Below, one piece after another: positions 1-7,718 of a stretch of DNA of 55,207 bases. Position 1 is the first letter of the stretch; each line of letters begins with the position of its first letter. Under the pieces are notes generated by a model. The model was given only the letters and a program-made list of their open reading frames with translations. It was not told where the DNA came from and did no database searches. A program made the translations under genes and the position numbers. The stretch lies in NCBI GenBank assembly GCA_013298075.1, contig JAAFJG010000028.1, positions 1 to 55,207 on the forward strand, in the 5' to 3' direction. Source of the stretch: Cytophagales bacterium. GTDB lineage: Bacteria > Bacteroidota > Bacteroidia > Cytophagales > Microscillaceae.

Positions 1-137
1 TTTACAAATCAAAATATAATTTGCCAAATCTATAAGATTTTCAAAAAATTATAGATTTTTTACAGAATATTATACAAGTTAATTTCTATTTTATTTGTTA
101 AAAAAAAAGAATTTAACAACACTGAGCGGTGAGGGGA

Positions 138-524
138 CTAAAAATGAGTTTTTTGAGTGGGTAATTTATTTTTTAGATGATCCCTAAAATCAAATCCTAT
201 CATTTCACAAAATTTAATTATTTCTGCGTGTATCGGAATAATTTTATAGCGTCCATAATAAGCAGAACGAGCAAATTGGTCGCCAATATTGATACAAAGC
301 CTACAACCATCATGCAAAACTCTAAAACATTCCTGCCAAGTAAGGTTTAAATGGTTGATATAAGTTTCGTAATCATCATGAAAACCTATTTGATTTTCAG
401 TGCCATAATCTTTTAATTGCCAATAGGGTGGAGAAGTAACAATCAAATGAACGCTTTTATCTGCGATATAGTCCATTTGCCTGCTATCTCCATTTATAAT
501 AATATGTTTAGTGGTTTCTTTCAT
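138..524 (-). pseudogene. DNA methyltransferase (N4/N6 type), N-terminal fragment
   Basis: This is the start of a site-specific DNA methyltransferase that modifies the exocyclic amino group of cytosine or adenine. The catalytic motif TSPPYW is at residues 30-35, after NGDS at 11-14. In this class (beta-like order) the SAM-binding FxGxG motif comes after the catalytic motif, and it is absent because the frame ends at residue 128. Family members are usually 230-400 residues. The last ~17 residues are encoded by a 35-bp sequence that recurs inverted at 2245-2279, so the gene seems to have been cut by an insertion or rearrangement near position 190. No endonuclease gene is adjacent. The fragment cannot bind SAM normally and is probably dead. 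Family call strong; cause of truncation inferred. Confidence 0.8.
155..190. repeat. 35-bp inverted repeat, left copy
   Basis: On the minus strand this reads TTTTAGGGATCATC followed by TAAAAAATAAATTACCCACTC. It matches 2245-2279 in opposite orientation at 33 of 35 positions. It lies exactly where the methyltransferase stops resembling its family, so it may be the end of a mobile element whose body has been lost. Confidence 0.7.
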
Positions 525-562
525 TTTGTAACAAATTAATAGATAAATAGAGAATTTATACT

Positions 563-570
563 CAAAATTA
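563..570 (-). promoter_or_regulatory. -7 promoter box TAATTTTG for the methyltransferase fragment
   Basis: TAATTTTG on the minus strand matches the Bacteroidota -7 consensus TAnnTTTG and lies 38 bases before the ATG. A second match, TATTTTTG, lies at 594-601. Either could drive the fragment. Confidence 0.4.
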
Positions 571-791
571 TATAAATTTTGGTATAAATTCCCACAAAAA
601 TAGGTGTTTTCTTTTATAATGCTAGAAATTATAGCATTATTTTTTTATTTTTCTATAATTCCTTCAAAAAAACCTCATTTAATTCTCTCAAATTTAGGTT
701 TAATTGCAAATCTAAGGTTTCATCTTGCATTAAATTTTGGTTACTATAATTTTTCCACACTTTTAATTACATTAACAATTTTTTTGAAATA

Positions 792-2165
792 TTACATCAT
801 TTGATATTCAGGTGTTGCCATCATAGCTGTTATAATTTTGGGAAGTTTATTTTTAGTTTCATTTGTAAGATATTCTTGAATACTTTTTGTTAGTTTTTTA
901 TTCTCAACTTGCCAAATATAATTTTGTATTTTTTGTATTTCAGTATCATCAATATTGTTTTTAAAATATTTTTGATATTGATTCCAATTAAAATTTGCTT
1001 CAATTTTTCGAACTCTATTTTCAAAAACGCCTGCTATTCCAGCATCATTTTCATCTTTTGCTTCTATTTCTAAATTCGATTTTTCGGCTAAAAGTGTAGG
1101 AAACTTCAATCTAAACATCAAAGTTCCGCTATCAATCCAATTTTTTTCGCCTGCCCAACCTGCTACATTAGGCGGATATAATAACATTTGCCCCAATATT
1201 TTTTGCACAAAAAGCAGTGGATTTTCATTTTGAAATTCAAAATTGACTTGTCTTTGCATACCAACTAACCATTCGATAGGTGATTTTATTTTTGTACCAA
1301 TATTTTCTTTATCATAAAACCAAGTTGAGGTAAAAATTTGTGTCATCAAAGCCAAAATATCATAATCACTATTAAAAAAATCAGACGCTAATTTTTTAAC
1401 ACGTTTTTCGGGAAGTATATCATTGACAAAAAAACGATAAATTTTTTGGGTAATAAAAATAGCCGTTTGCTGTTTTTTTAGAATAATGTTGATAATATCT
1501 TCGCCATCAAAATTTCCTTTTTCTCCAAAAAAAACTTTTTCATCAAAATCGTGATTTTTTTTTCTAAATATAAACTCATTTCCTAAAAAAGTCCAGCCTG
1601 TAAATGCTCTGGCAGATTCTTTGATGTCATTTTCAGTATAATTCCCTCGTCCTAAGGTAAATAATTCCATTAATTCGCGTGCAAAATTTTCGTTTGGACT
1701 TGATTTTTTATTTTGTTGATTATTCAAAAAAGAAAGCATTGCAGGTGATTTTGTAATTTCTTTGATTAAATTTCCAAATTTTCCTAAACCTTTTTCTCTT
1801 AAAATATTGAGATAATTTTCGGCGTGAAAAATATTTCTATTTTGGCAAGCAAAATGACCATGCCAAAAAAAAGCCATTTTTTCTGCTAATTGATTTTCCG
1901 AATTTTTTAATTCATCTAACCAACTCAAATTCAATTTTCTTACTAATTGTCTCGATATTTTTCGCGCCTCCATTTGATTAGTGACATTGTTAGATTGTAC
2001 TAATTCTAATAAATTTTTAGTATTTTCAGGAGTTACTTTTATTTTTTTGAACGGATAAGTAGGATTAAAAACTTGTGAAAGTTCTTTATTTTGCTTATTA
2101 TTATCGTTCAAATTTTTTAATTGAGGTCCAAAACCAGCACGCCAAAGGAGATGAAAATTTTCCAT
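792..2165 (-). CDS. DUF1800 family protein
   Basis: This is a DUF1800 family protein of about 457 residues. Diagnostic segments are RAGFG near the N terminus, a MAFFWHGHFA block near residues 95-105, and NENFARELMELFTLG followed by ARAFTGW around residues 158-190. The family is widespread in Bacteroidota, Planctomycetota and Proteobacteria, has no proven enzymatic activity, and is normally encoded next to a DUF1501 (sulfatase-like) partner. No DUF1501 gene is present here: the upstream neighbour is pabB. The frame can be extended to a TTG at 2195, but the ATG at 2163-2165 gives the usual N terminus just before the RAGFG motif, so I chose that. No signal peptide is evident with this start. Function unknown. 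Confidence 0.85.
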   Translation of the reverse strand: MENFHLLWRAGFGPQLKNLNDNNKQNKELSQVFNPTYPFKKIKVTPENTKNLLELVQSNNVTNQMEARKISRQLVRKLNLSWLDELKNSENQLAEKMAFFWHGHFACQNRNIFHAENYLNILREKGLGKFGNLIKEITKSPAMLSFLNNQQNKKSSPNENFARELMELFTLGRGNYTENDIKESARAFTGWTFLGNEFIFRKKNHDFDEKVFFGEKGNFDGEDIINIILKKQQTAIFITQKIYRFFVNDILPEKRVKKLASDFFNSDYDILALMTQIFTSTWFYDKENIGTKIKSPIEWLVGMQRQVNFEFQNENPLLFVQKILGQMLLYPPNVAGWAGEKNWIDSGTLMFRLKFPTLLAEKSNLEIEAKDENDAGIAGVFENRVRKIEANFNWNQYQKYFKNNIDDTEIQKIQNYIWQVENKKLTKSIQEYLTNETKNKLPKIITAMMATPEYQMM

Positions 2166-2244
2166 TTTTTTTGATTTTTGATTTTTAGACTCCAAAAATA
2201 CTTAAAAGTTTAAAAATACTTATGAAAAAAAGAATAAAATTTAT

Positions 2245-2279
2245 TTTTAGGGAGCATCTAAAAAATAAATTACCTACTC
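2245..2279. repeat. 35-bp inverted repeat, right copy
   Basis: Reads TTTTAGGGAGCATC followed by TAAAAAATAAATTACCTACTC on the plus strand, 33/35 identical to the reverse complement of 155-190. It sits alone between pabB and the DUF1800 gene with no coding sequence attached, as expected for a solo transposon end or a small dispersed repeat. Confidence 0.7.
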
Positions 2280-2345
2280 TATATTAGAAATATAAACGAA
2301 TATACAAAGTGCTCTTAACGCCACCGCTTTATATAGGTAAAGATT

Positions 2346-3365
2346 TTATTGGGTATAATATTTTTTACTCGCTCCTTGATAAGGTAAATAAATTTTTTGC
2401 ATCAATTCTTTCAATTCTAATTTTTCATCACTTTTATAAGTAATACCACCACCACTTTTGAAATATAATTGATTATCAATATTTTCAATAAACCGAATCA
2501 TTACTCCTGCATTTAGATTTTGTCCATCAAAATAACCAAAAATACCTGTATAAAATCCTCTTTCATATTTTTTCTGATTTTCAAAAGTAAAAAAACTTTC
2601 CGCTTCTTGTATTATTTCTATTGTTTTTTTCTTGGGCGCACCGCTAATAGAACCAGCAGGAAGTAATTTTGTTAACCAATCCCCTAAAAAATCCCAATGA
2701 TTTTCGGGTAATTTTCCTACAATTTCAGAACTTACTTGCAAAATATCGCCTTGTAACGTATGAATTTTATCAATATATCTAAATTTTTTGACTTCAATTT
2801 TTTTCGCAATTTGATTCAAATCATTTCTAATCAAATCTACAATCGTGTAATGTTCGGCTAATTCTTTTTCATCTTCGAGAATTATTTTTTCTGCATTTGG
2901 AATATTCGCATCAATCGTGCCTTTCATTGGATAAGAAGCAATATGTTGATTTTCTACTTTGATAAAAATTTCAGGAGAAAAACAAACAAATTGATTTTTA
3001 AATAATAATTTATATTTGGCGTGAGTATTATAAAAAATATCTTCTAAACCTAAATTAGTTTGGAGCAAAGTTGGTGCAGATAAATTCAATAAATAACTAT
3101 CGCCTCTTTGAATATATTTTTGAACTATTTCGAAAGATTTTGCCCAATCTTTTTGATTTAATGGTGAAAATGAAAAATCAATCAACGATTTATCTGAAAT
3201 ATTTGGTTGATTATAATTTTTAAAACCATCAATTTCAAATAAAATTCCTGCTTTATATGCGTCCTGCATAGAAGAAATATAATAATTTTCTCCTAAAAAA
3301 TCTATCACAAAAAGGCAAGGTTTTCTTTGTTTTCCGTATTGATTTAGTATTTTTTTGAATGACAT
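2346..3365 (-). CDS. pabB: Aminodeoxychorismate synthase component I
   Basis: A chorismate-utilising enzyme that aminates chorismate to 4-amino-4-deoxychorismate, the first step from chorismate to p-aminobenzoate and folate. The signature GSISGAPKKKT lies near residues 238-248. The C-terminal YERGFYTGIFGYFDG block and a glycine-rich SGGGITY complete the chorismate-binding domain. At 339 residues it is shorter than E. coli PabB and lacks most of the N-terminal tryptophan-binding subdomain, as is common in Bacteroidota. The ATG at 3363-3365 is followed directly by conserved sequence. No pabA or pabC gene is adjacent, so glutamine amidotransferase activity must come from elsewhere. MenF at 17.5 kb is a paralogue using the same substrate. 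The PabB rather than TrpE or MenF assignment rests on length and the GAPKKKT context. Confidence 0.88.
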   Translation of the reverse strand: MSFKKILNQYGKQRKPCLFVIDFLGENYYISSMQDAYKAGILFEIDGFKNYNQPNISDKSLIDFSFSPLNQKDWAKSFEIVQKYIQRGDSYLLNLSAPTLLQTNLGLEDIFYNTHAKYKLLFKNQFVCFSPEIFIKVENQHIASYPMKGTIDANIPNAEKIILEDEKELAEHYTIVDLIRNDLNQIAKKIEVKKFRYIDKIHTLQGDILQVSSEIVGKLPENHWDFLGDWLTKLLPAGSISGAPKKKTIEIIQEAESFFTFENQKKYERGFYTGIFGYFDGQNLNAGVMIRFIENIDNQLYFKSGGGITYKSDEKLELKELMQKIYLPYQGASKKYYTQ

Positions 3366-3427
3366 TTTTTTGAAAATAATAAATGGAAATAAAATTTGTA
3401 AAATAAGACAAAAACTGATAGAAATAC

Positions 3428-3513
3428 TAAAAATTCGGGCAAGAAAGAAAAAATTCGTTTTAATCCGTAAAATCCGCGTTATCCGCGTGCTAAAATTTTT
3501 GTCGTTTTAAAAA
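3428..3513 (-). repeat. MITE-like repeat family A, degenerate copy
   Basis: Read on the minus strand it contains a run of CGGATAACGCGGATTTTACG followed by GATTAAAACGAATTTTT, matching the core of the copies at 26704, 33577, 38837 and 46612. The ends are eroded. It fills most of the space between pabB and the DHH-like gene. Confidence 0.6.
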
Positions 3514-3518
3514 AATGA

Positions 3519-4475
3519 TTAAAAATGTGTATAATTGATTCTATCTTTGAAAGGAAATACATAAGAAAAAACTTTATTTTTGACTAAAAAATCATCTAAA
3601 TCAATTTCTTTCAAAAGCGTTTCTATTTTTCCGCTTTGCCTTTTGAATGAAAAAAAATCCATATTTTCGGTACAAATTTGTTCAGGTTTTATTGTCCAAT
3701 GTGTCAATTCTTTTATACATTCAAAAATTTTTTGGATATAAATATGAAGTTGTTTGGCATCTGCATTTTTGGGCGGTTGGCATTGAAAACCTGTTAATTT
3801 TTTATGATTTGATTTTACTTGTCCTTCTCCTTTTTGAAAGTTTTTTTGAAGTAATATTTGTTGTAATTCCTCCATTTTTTCCTCAAAAATTGCTGTATCT
3901 AATTCCTCAAAACTTTCCAATAAAATAGGCACAGGAAAAACCTCTAACCATTGTTTTACATTTTTTGGAAATCGATGTTTTTGTCCATTGATAAAAGTCG
4001 AATCGGCTAACCAAATTAAATATTTTGTCCATTGCGTAGCCAAAGAAATATCATTGATATTGATTTGATATAACCACAATAAAAAATGAATAGTTGCCAA
4101 CGGATATTTTTTAGAAAAGTTATTTTCAACCGAAAAACCCATTATTTCGTTCAAATTACAACTATTTTCGAAACCTTTGAGTATATTTTTTGCGTTCAAT
4201 CGCACAATATGATGCCCCAAAGAACGACATTTTTGATGACAAATATCCAAATCTATATACACACAATTTCTCAATTCTTGCAAATAAATAAGGTTTGAAT
4301 TAAAATAAATTTTTTGATATTGATGATAAATGCCTATCAATTTGGCGGAAGGATTTTGAGAAAGATATAAAAAAGTAGATAACGCAGCGTCAATATCATC
4401 ACCCATAATTATATTTTCTGGTTCATTTGTTTTCAGAAAAGGATATTGCGTGATGATATTTTGCTGTGTTTTCAT
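3519..4475 (-). CDS. DHH-phosphoesterase-like protein of unknown function
   Basis: No function is established for this ~318-residue protein. Its first half has a pattern resembling DHH-superfamily phosphoesterases: GDDIDAALS near residues 25-33 (like motif I, DxD), then IDLDICHQKCRSLGHHI near residues 74-90 with a clustered acid and histidine pair (like the DHH motif), then WLADST near 156-161 with an aspartate where a later metal ligand could sit. The second half is alpha-helical in character with no recognisable motif. Its start immediately follows the stop of the 4482-5231 gene, so the two are almost certainly co-transcribed, upstream gene first. The frame reaches a TTG at 4481 abutting that stop; the ATG at 4473-4475 is the likelier start. 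The DHH assignment is pattern-based inference. Confidence 0.55.
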   Translation of the reverse strand: MKTQQNIITQYPFLKTNEPENIIMGDDIDAALSTFLYLSQNPSAKLIGIYHQYQKIYFNSNLIYLQELRNCVYIDLDICHQKCRSLGHHIVRLNAKNILKGFENSCNLNEIMGFSVENNFSKKYPLATIHFLLWLYQININDISLATQWTKYLIWLADSTFINGQKHRFPKNVKQWLEVFPVPILLESFEELDTAIFEEKMEELQQILLQKNFQKGEGQVKSNHKKLTGFQCQPPKNADAKQLHIYIQKIFECIKELTHWTIKPEQICTENMDFFSFKRQSGKIETLLKEIDLDDFLVKNKVFSYVFPFKDRINYTHF

Positions 4476-4481
4476 ATCCAA

Positions 4482-5231
4482 TTAAAAAACATCTTTATTG
4501 ATAAAATCAAATATTTTTTGTCCAATTTTAACGTTATTTACTTCCACATTATTGGCTTTGGTGCGTGCAATTTTCACTGCTTCTGCCAACTCATCGATGC
4601 GTTGTATCAATTCATTTTTTTGGGCAGGCGTGATTTTTCCTGAAGTATAAACCGTTACATATTTTCCAATTTGAAAATCTAAATATAACAATTCAGTTTG
4701 CGCAGGATGTTCTTTCGTTGCTTCATATTTCACAATCACTTGTGGGCGTTTGATGCTTCTAAATTTCACTTCCTCCTCTGTTCCGTATAAGCCTTTTTGT
4801 TTGTCAAATGACCATTTTCGAGTCGTATCTAACGTAGGAATTGACTTATAAAGTTCTCTAATTTTTTGTAACTGTCCTTCCATTGCCAACAAAGAAGTTG
4901 CTGAAAAAGTGCCTAAATTAGTAGTTCCGACCACTAATTCTGCTTTAGCAACATTCGAAGCGTTAGTTTCTTCTTTTGAAATATGGGCATCAAGTCCAGC
5001 CACGATTGCCTCGATAGTTGAATGTAATTTTTCTTTCACAGTTCCGACCATTTCTTTGGTTTCGTCAGGAATTGAGTCAGAATTTTCTTCCATTGCCACG
5101 TAGCGTTTGACCATTCCATCAAAAGTAGTATCTTGTTTTGTGAACGATTTTACTGTTTCTCCAAGTGCTAAATTTGCTTTATTTTTGCGGTCTTGTTCTA
5201 CTGCCAAAAGTTCGTGTAATTTATTAGCCAT
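4482..5231 (-). CDS. Conserved protein of unknown function paired with DHH-like gene
   Basis: A soluble 249-residue protein with no signal peptide or membrane segment. It resembles an uncharacterised bacterial family I recall from actinobacteria and others (numbered DUF7873, from memory): N-terminal KLHELLAVEQDRKNKA, a central KIRELYKSIPTLDTTRKWSFD, then a KEHPAQTELLYLDFQIGKYV block and a C-terminal coiled-coil-like helix (ELIQRIDELAEAVKIARTKAN). The shared HPAQ followed by a hydrophobic acidic strand is the clearest fingerprint. It heads a two-gene unit with the DHH-like protein, whose coding region begins right at this gene's stop codon. Base composition is slightly less AT-rich than its neighbours, which may reflect high expression or transfer. 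Catalytic residues cannot be named; a structural or adaptor role is equally possible. Confidence 0.6.
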   Translation of the reverse strand: MANKLHELLAVEQDRKNKANLALGETVKSFTKQDTTFDGMVKRYVAMEENSDSIPDETKEMVGTVKEKLHSTIEAIVAGLDAHISKEETNASNVAKAELVVGTTNLGTFSATSLLAMEGQLQKIRELYKSIPTLDTTRKWSFDKQKGLYGTEEEVKFRSIKRPQVIVKYEATKEHPAQTELLYLDFQIGKYVTVYTSGKITPAQKNELIQRIDELAEAVKIARTKANNVEVNNVKIGQKIFDFINKDVF

Positions 5232-5288
5232 TTTTTTTATAGAATATGTTTAAGTATTATTTTTAAACGTAGATAAGAATAAAAAAGT

Positions 5289-5532
5289 TCAATTTTTTTG
5301 AGGTTTTATTTTCGATTCAGTGTGTCTTTCATCAATTAATGTTTCGGACAATGACTCTTTTAAGATTTTTCCTACTTTTTGAAAAAGAAAAGTCTGTCAA
5401 ATCAAGTCTATTTTCAGTATTGTTTTCTATTTTTTCTAAAAATGTTACAATTACTTTTATTGGATTTTTTCTTGAGTATTCTTTATCCAATATTAAACAA
5501 CCATTTTGATACGTTTCAATTACTGATAGCAT
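5289..5532 (-). pseudogene. Antitoxin-like small protein, frameshifted
   Basis: The first ~50 residues (MLSVIETYQNGCLILDKEYS, then KVIVTFLE and LDLTDFSFSKSR) look like the small DUF2281/antitoxin-type proteins that precede PIN-domain toxins in many Bacteroidota and cyanobacteria. The open frame stops at 5332 with an atypical tail. In another frame, crossing at the run of A near 5370, the DNA continues as ILKESLSETLIDERH and on to a stop at 5289, which is the tail expected for this family. A single-base indel in the A run explains both. No PIN or other toxin gene follows, so it is an orphan and probably non-functional, unless the indel is a sequencing error or programmed slippage. Confidence 0.6.
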
Positions 5533-5880
5533 AATTTTTATTATTAAAAAAATAAGAATAATACAATTTTTATATTGTAAATATATTTTTAATTATAACA
5601 ACAAAATATCTAATAAAATCACCATAAAATTAGATAAATATAAAACTTTCAAAAAAAAATTAAAATGATAAATATTCTATAAAAAACAAATAAAATATCT
5701 ATAAAAAACAAAAATAACATAAAAAATAAAATAAAATTCTACATAAATGATGTTTATCAAAATATACTAATTTTTATTATACACATAGTCATTTTATAGT
5801 CATTAAGCTACTTTTCAAAATAATTTTTTTTGAGAAAAAAAGTCGTTTTATTTGCATAAAAAAGAAAAATTATTTCATAT
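5533..5880. other. AT-rich intergenic region upstream of fabH
   Basis: About 350 bases with no credible gene. It holds a short imperfect tandem repeat of ~21 bases (two units around 5671-5713, core CTATAAAAAACAAA) and extended A and T tracts likely to be bent. It must contain the fabH promoter; TTTATTTG near 5848 is one base off TAnnTTTG. Confidence 0.5.
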
Positions 5881-6879
5881 ATGCATAGTTCAAAAATTAC
5901 AGGACTTGGGTTTTATGTCCCCAAAACGATTGTTACCAATCAAGATTTAGAAAAAATGTTTGATACAAGTGATGCTTGGATTACTGAAAGGTCAGGCATC
6001 AAAGAAAGACGCTTTTTTACTGAAGGAAAAGATACAGTGTCAAACATGGGCGCAAGGGCTGCAACTATTGCCTTAGAAAACGCAAAATTAACTCCAAAAG
6101 ATATTGATTTTATTATTTTTGCCACATTAAGTCCTGATTATAATTTTCCAGGCGCTGGTGTTTTGTTGCAAAGAGAATTGCCTTTTAGAGAAATTGGGGC
6201 GTTGGATATTAGAACGCAATGCACAGGTTTTATTTATGCGTTGTCGATTGCTGACCAATTTATCAAAACAGGAATGTATCAAAATATTTTGGTAGTTGGA
6301 GCAGAAGTGCAATCTAATATCTTTGAAATGAGTACAAGAGGACGAGATTTTGCGGTACTTTTTGGCGATGGCGCAGGGGCAGCAGTCGTGCAAAGAACGA
6401 AGGGTGAGGGAAGTAAAATTTTATCTACACACTTACATTCTGAAGGAAAATATGCCGAAGATTTGATGTTAGAACACCCCGGAAGCAAACTCAAAAATAG
6501 AATGACTCCCCAATTGATTAGCGAAGGAAAACATTTGCCTTTTATGCGCGGAAATATGGTTTTTAAACACGCAGTAACTCGTTTTTCGGAAGTAATTGAT
6601 GAATGTTTGCAAGCAAATAATTATAAAATTGAAGATATTGATATGTTGGTGCCGCATCAAGCCAACCTTAGAATTTCAAAAGCAGTTCAAGATAAATTAA
6701 ATCTGCCTGACGAAAAAGTCTATAATAATATTCAAAAATATGGTAATACTACTGCCGCTACCATTCCAATTTGCTTATCAGAATTAACCACTGCAAAACA
6801 AGTAAAAGAAGGTGATTTGGTTTGTTTGGCTGCTTTTGGAAGTGGATTTACGTGGGCATCTGCTTTGATTCGTTGGTAA
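5881..6879 (+). CDS. fabH: Beta-ketoacyl-ACP synthase III
   Basis: Condenses acyl-CoA with malonyl-ACP to start type II fatty acid synthesis in the cytoplasm. The 332-residue length is normal. The catalytic triad is visible: Cys114 in RTQCTGF, histidine in VPHQANLRI and asparagine in KYGNTTAATIP. A GDGAGAAVV glycine-rich segment is also present. FabH often sets branched- versus straight-chain primer use, but the sequence does not tell which. It is not next to plsX or rpmF as in many bacteria; a rho-independent terminator follows, then scpA. Some Bacteroidota carry several FabH paralogues, so this may be one of several, but all catalytic residues are intact. Confidence 0.93.
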   Translation: MHSSKITGLGFYVPKTIVTNQDLEKMFDTSDAWITERSGIKERRFFTEGKDTVSNMGARAATIALENAKLTPKDIDFIIFATLSPDYNFPGAGVLLQRELPFREIGALDIRTQCTGFIYALSIADQFIKTGMYQNILVVGAEVQSNIFEMSTRGRDFAVLFGDGAGAAVVQRTKGEGSKILSTHLHSEGKYAEDLMLEHPGSKLKNRMTPQLISEGKHLPFMRGNMVFKHAVTRFSEVIDECLQANNYKIEDIDMLVPHQANLRISKAVQDKLNLPDEKVYNNIQKYGNTTAATIPICLSELTTAKQVKEGDLVCLAAFGSGFTWASALIRW

Positions 6880-6889
6880 TTTGTAAGAG

Positions 6890-6920
6890 TTCCTAAAATT
6901 ATTTTTTTTTAGGAATTTTT
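6890..6920 (+). terminator. Rho-independent terminator after fabH
   Basis: A 9-bp stem, TTCCTAAAA (6890-6898) with TTTTAGGAA (6907-6915), is followed by a T-rich run, 11 bases after the fabH stop. Confidence 0.7.
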
Positions 6921-6937
6921 ATTTTAATATTAAAAAA

Positions 6938-7684
6938 ATGAGTTTTGAAATAAAATTACAGCATTTTGAAGGACCTTTTGACTTGCTTTTATTTTTTATT
7001 GAAAGAGAAGAATTAGATATTTATGACATTCCGATGACAAAAATAACCCACGATTTTATGGATTATTTGAAACAATTAGAAAAATTAAATATAGAAGTTG
7101 CCTCTGAATTTATTGTAGTTGCTGCGACTTTGATGAGTATCAAAGCAAAAATGTTGTTGCCAAAAGACGAAACTAATGCTGAAACAGAAGACCCAAGAGC
7201 CGATTTGGTAAATGCATTATTAGAATATCAAAAGTATAAAAGTGTCATTCCTGCGTTTGAGGCGTTAGAATTGCAACAAATGCAACGAGAAAAAAGAGGA
7301 AATTTAACGCAAGAAATGGAATTGATTGCCGAAAAATTTGAGGTCGATATTGAAATGCACCGTTTAGATTTATTTCGATTGTTGAGAGTATATGAACAAG
7401 TATTGCTCAAACAAGACCAAAGAGAACTCAAAGCCAACGCCGTTCATACGATTGTGCCTTATCCGCATACGATTGAGGGACAAAAACAAGTCATTATTCT
7501 AGCCTTAACAAATAAAAAAAGAATTTCTTTTTTAGATATTTTAATAGAAAAACCGACTAAAATTGTGGTGATTTTTAATTTTTTGGCGATTTTAGAATTG
7601 TTACAAAGCGAAATTATTATCATAGAATTAGAAGAAGGTTATAATAATTTTTATATTCAATTACCAGAAAAAATAACAGTTTAG
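6938..7684 (+). CDS. scpA: Segregation and condensation protein A
   Basis: The kleisin subunit of the bacterial SMC-ScpAB condensin, which bridges SMC heads and helps chromosome compaction and segregation. The N-terminal FEGPFDLLLFFIEREELDIY followed by IPMTKIT is the family fingerprint that binds the SMC neck. A central acidic linker near residues 80-90 precedes LLEYQKYK, and the C-terminal winged helix includes RISFLDILIE. The 248-residue length is typical. The scpB and smc genes are not in the window. The ATG follows the fabH terminator closely, so the promoter is likely in or just before that short gap. Confidence 0.92.
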   Translation: MSFEIKLQHFEGPFDLLLFFIEREELDIYDIPMTKITHDFMDYLKQLEKLNIEVASEFIVVAATLMSIKAKMLLPKDETNAETEDPRADLVNALLEYQKYKSVIPAFEALELQQMQREKRGNLTQEMELIAEKFEVDIEMHRLDLFRLLRVYEQVLLKQDQRELKANAVHTIVPYPHTIEGQKQVIILALTNKKRISFLDILIEKPTKIVVIFNFLAILELLQSEIIIIELEEGYNNFYIQLPEKITV

Positions 7685-7718
7685 TTGTTTTACTATCTAT
7701 CAAATAAAACCTAAAAAT

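Noticed and set aside
604-804. 66-residue hydrophobic frame on the plus strand
   Set aside because: Overlaps the end of the DUF1800 gene, has no promoter box or family match, and its hydrophobicity follows from T-rich DNA.
155-2279. Complete composite transposon between the 35-bp inverted repeats
   Set aside because: The enclosed genes are a methyltransferase fragment and a DUF1800 gene; there is no transposase, and the truncation suggests the repeats are ends of sequence lying outside.
3647-4643. Plus-strand frames of 65-93 residues opposite the DHH-like gene
   Set aside because: They mirror the coding strand of 3519-5231 and have no protein-family character.
5671-5713. Possible CRISPR or iteron array upstream of fabH
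   Set aside because: Only two imperfect ~21-base units without spacers; base composition explains it.
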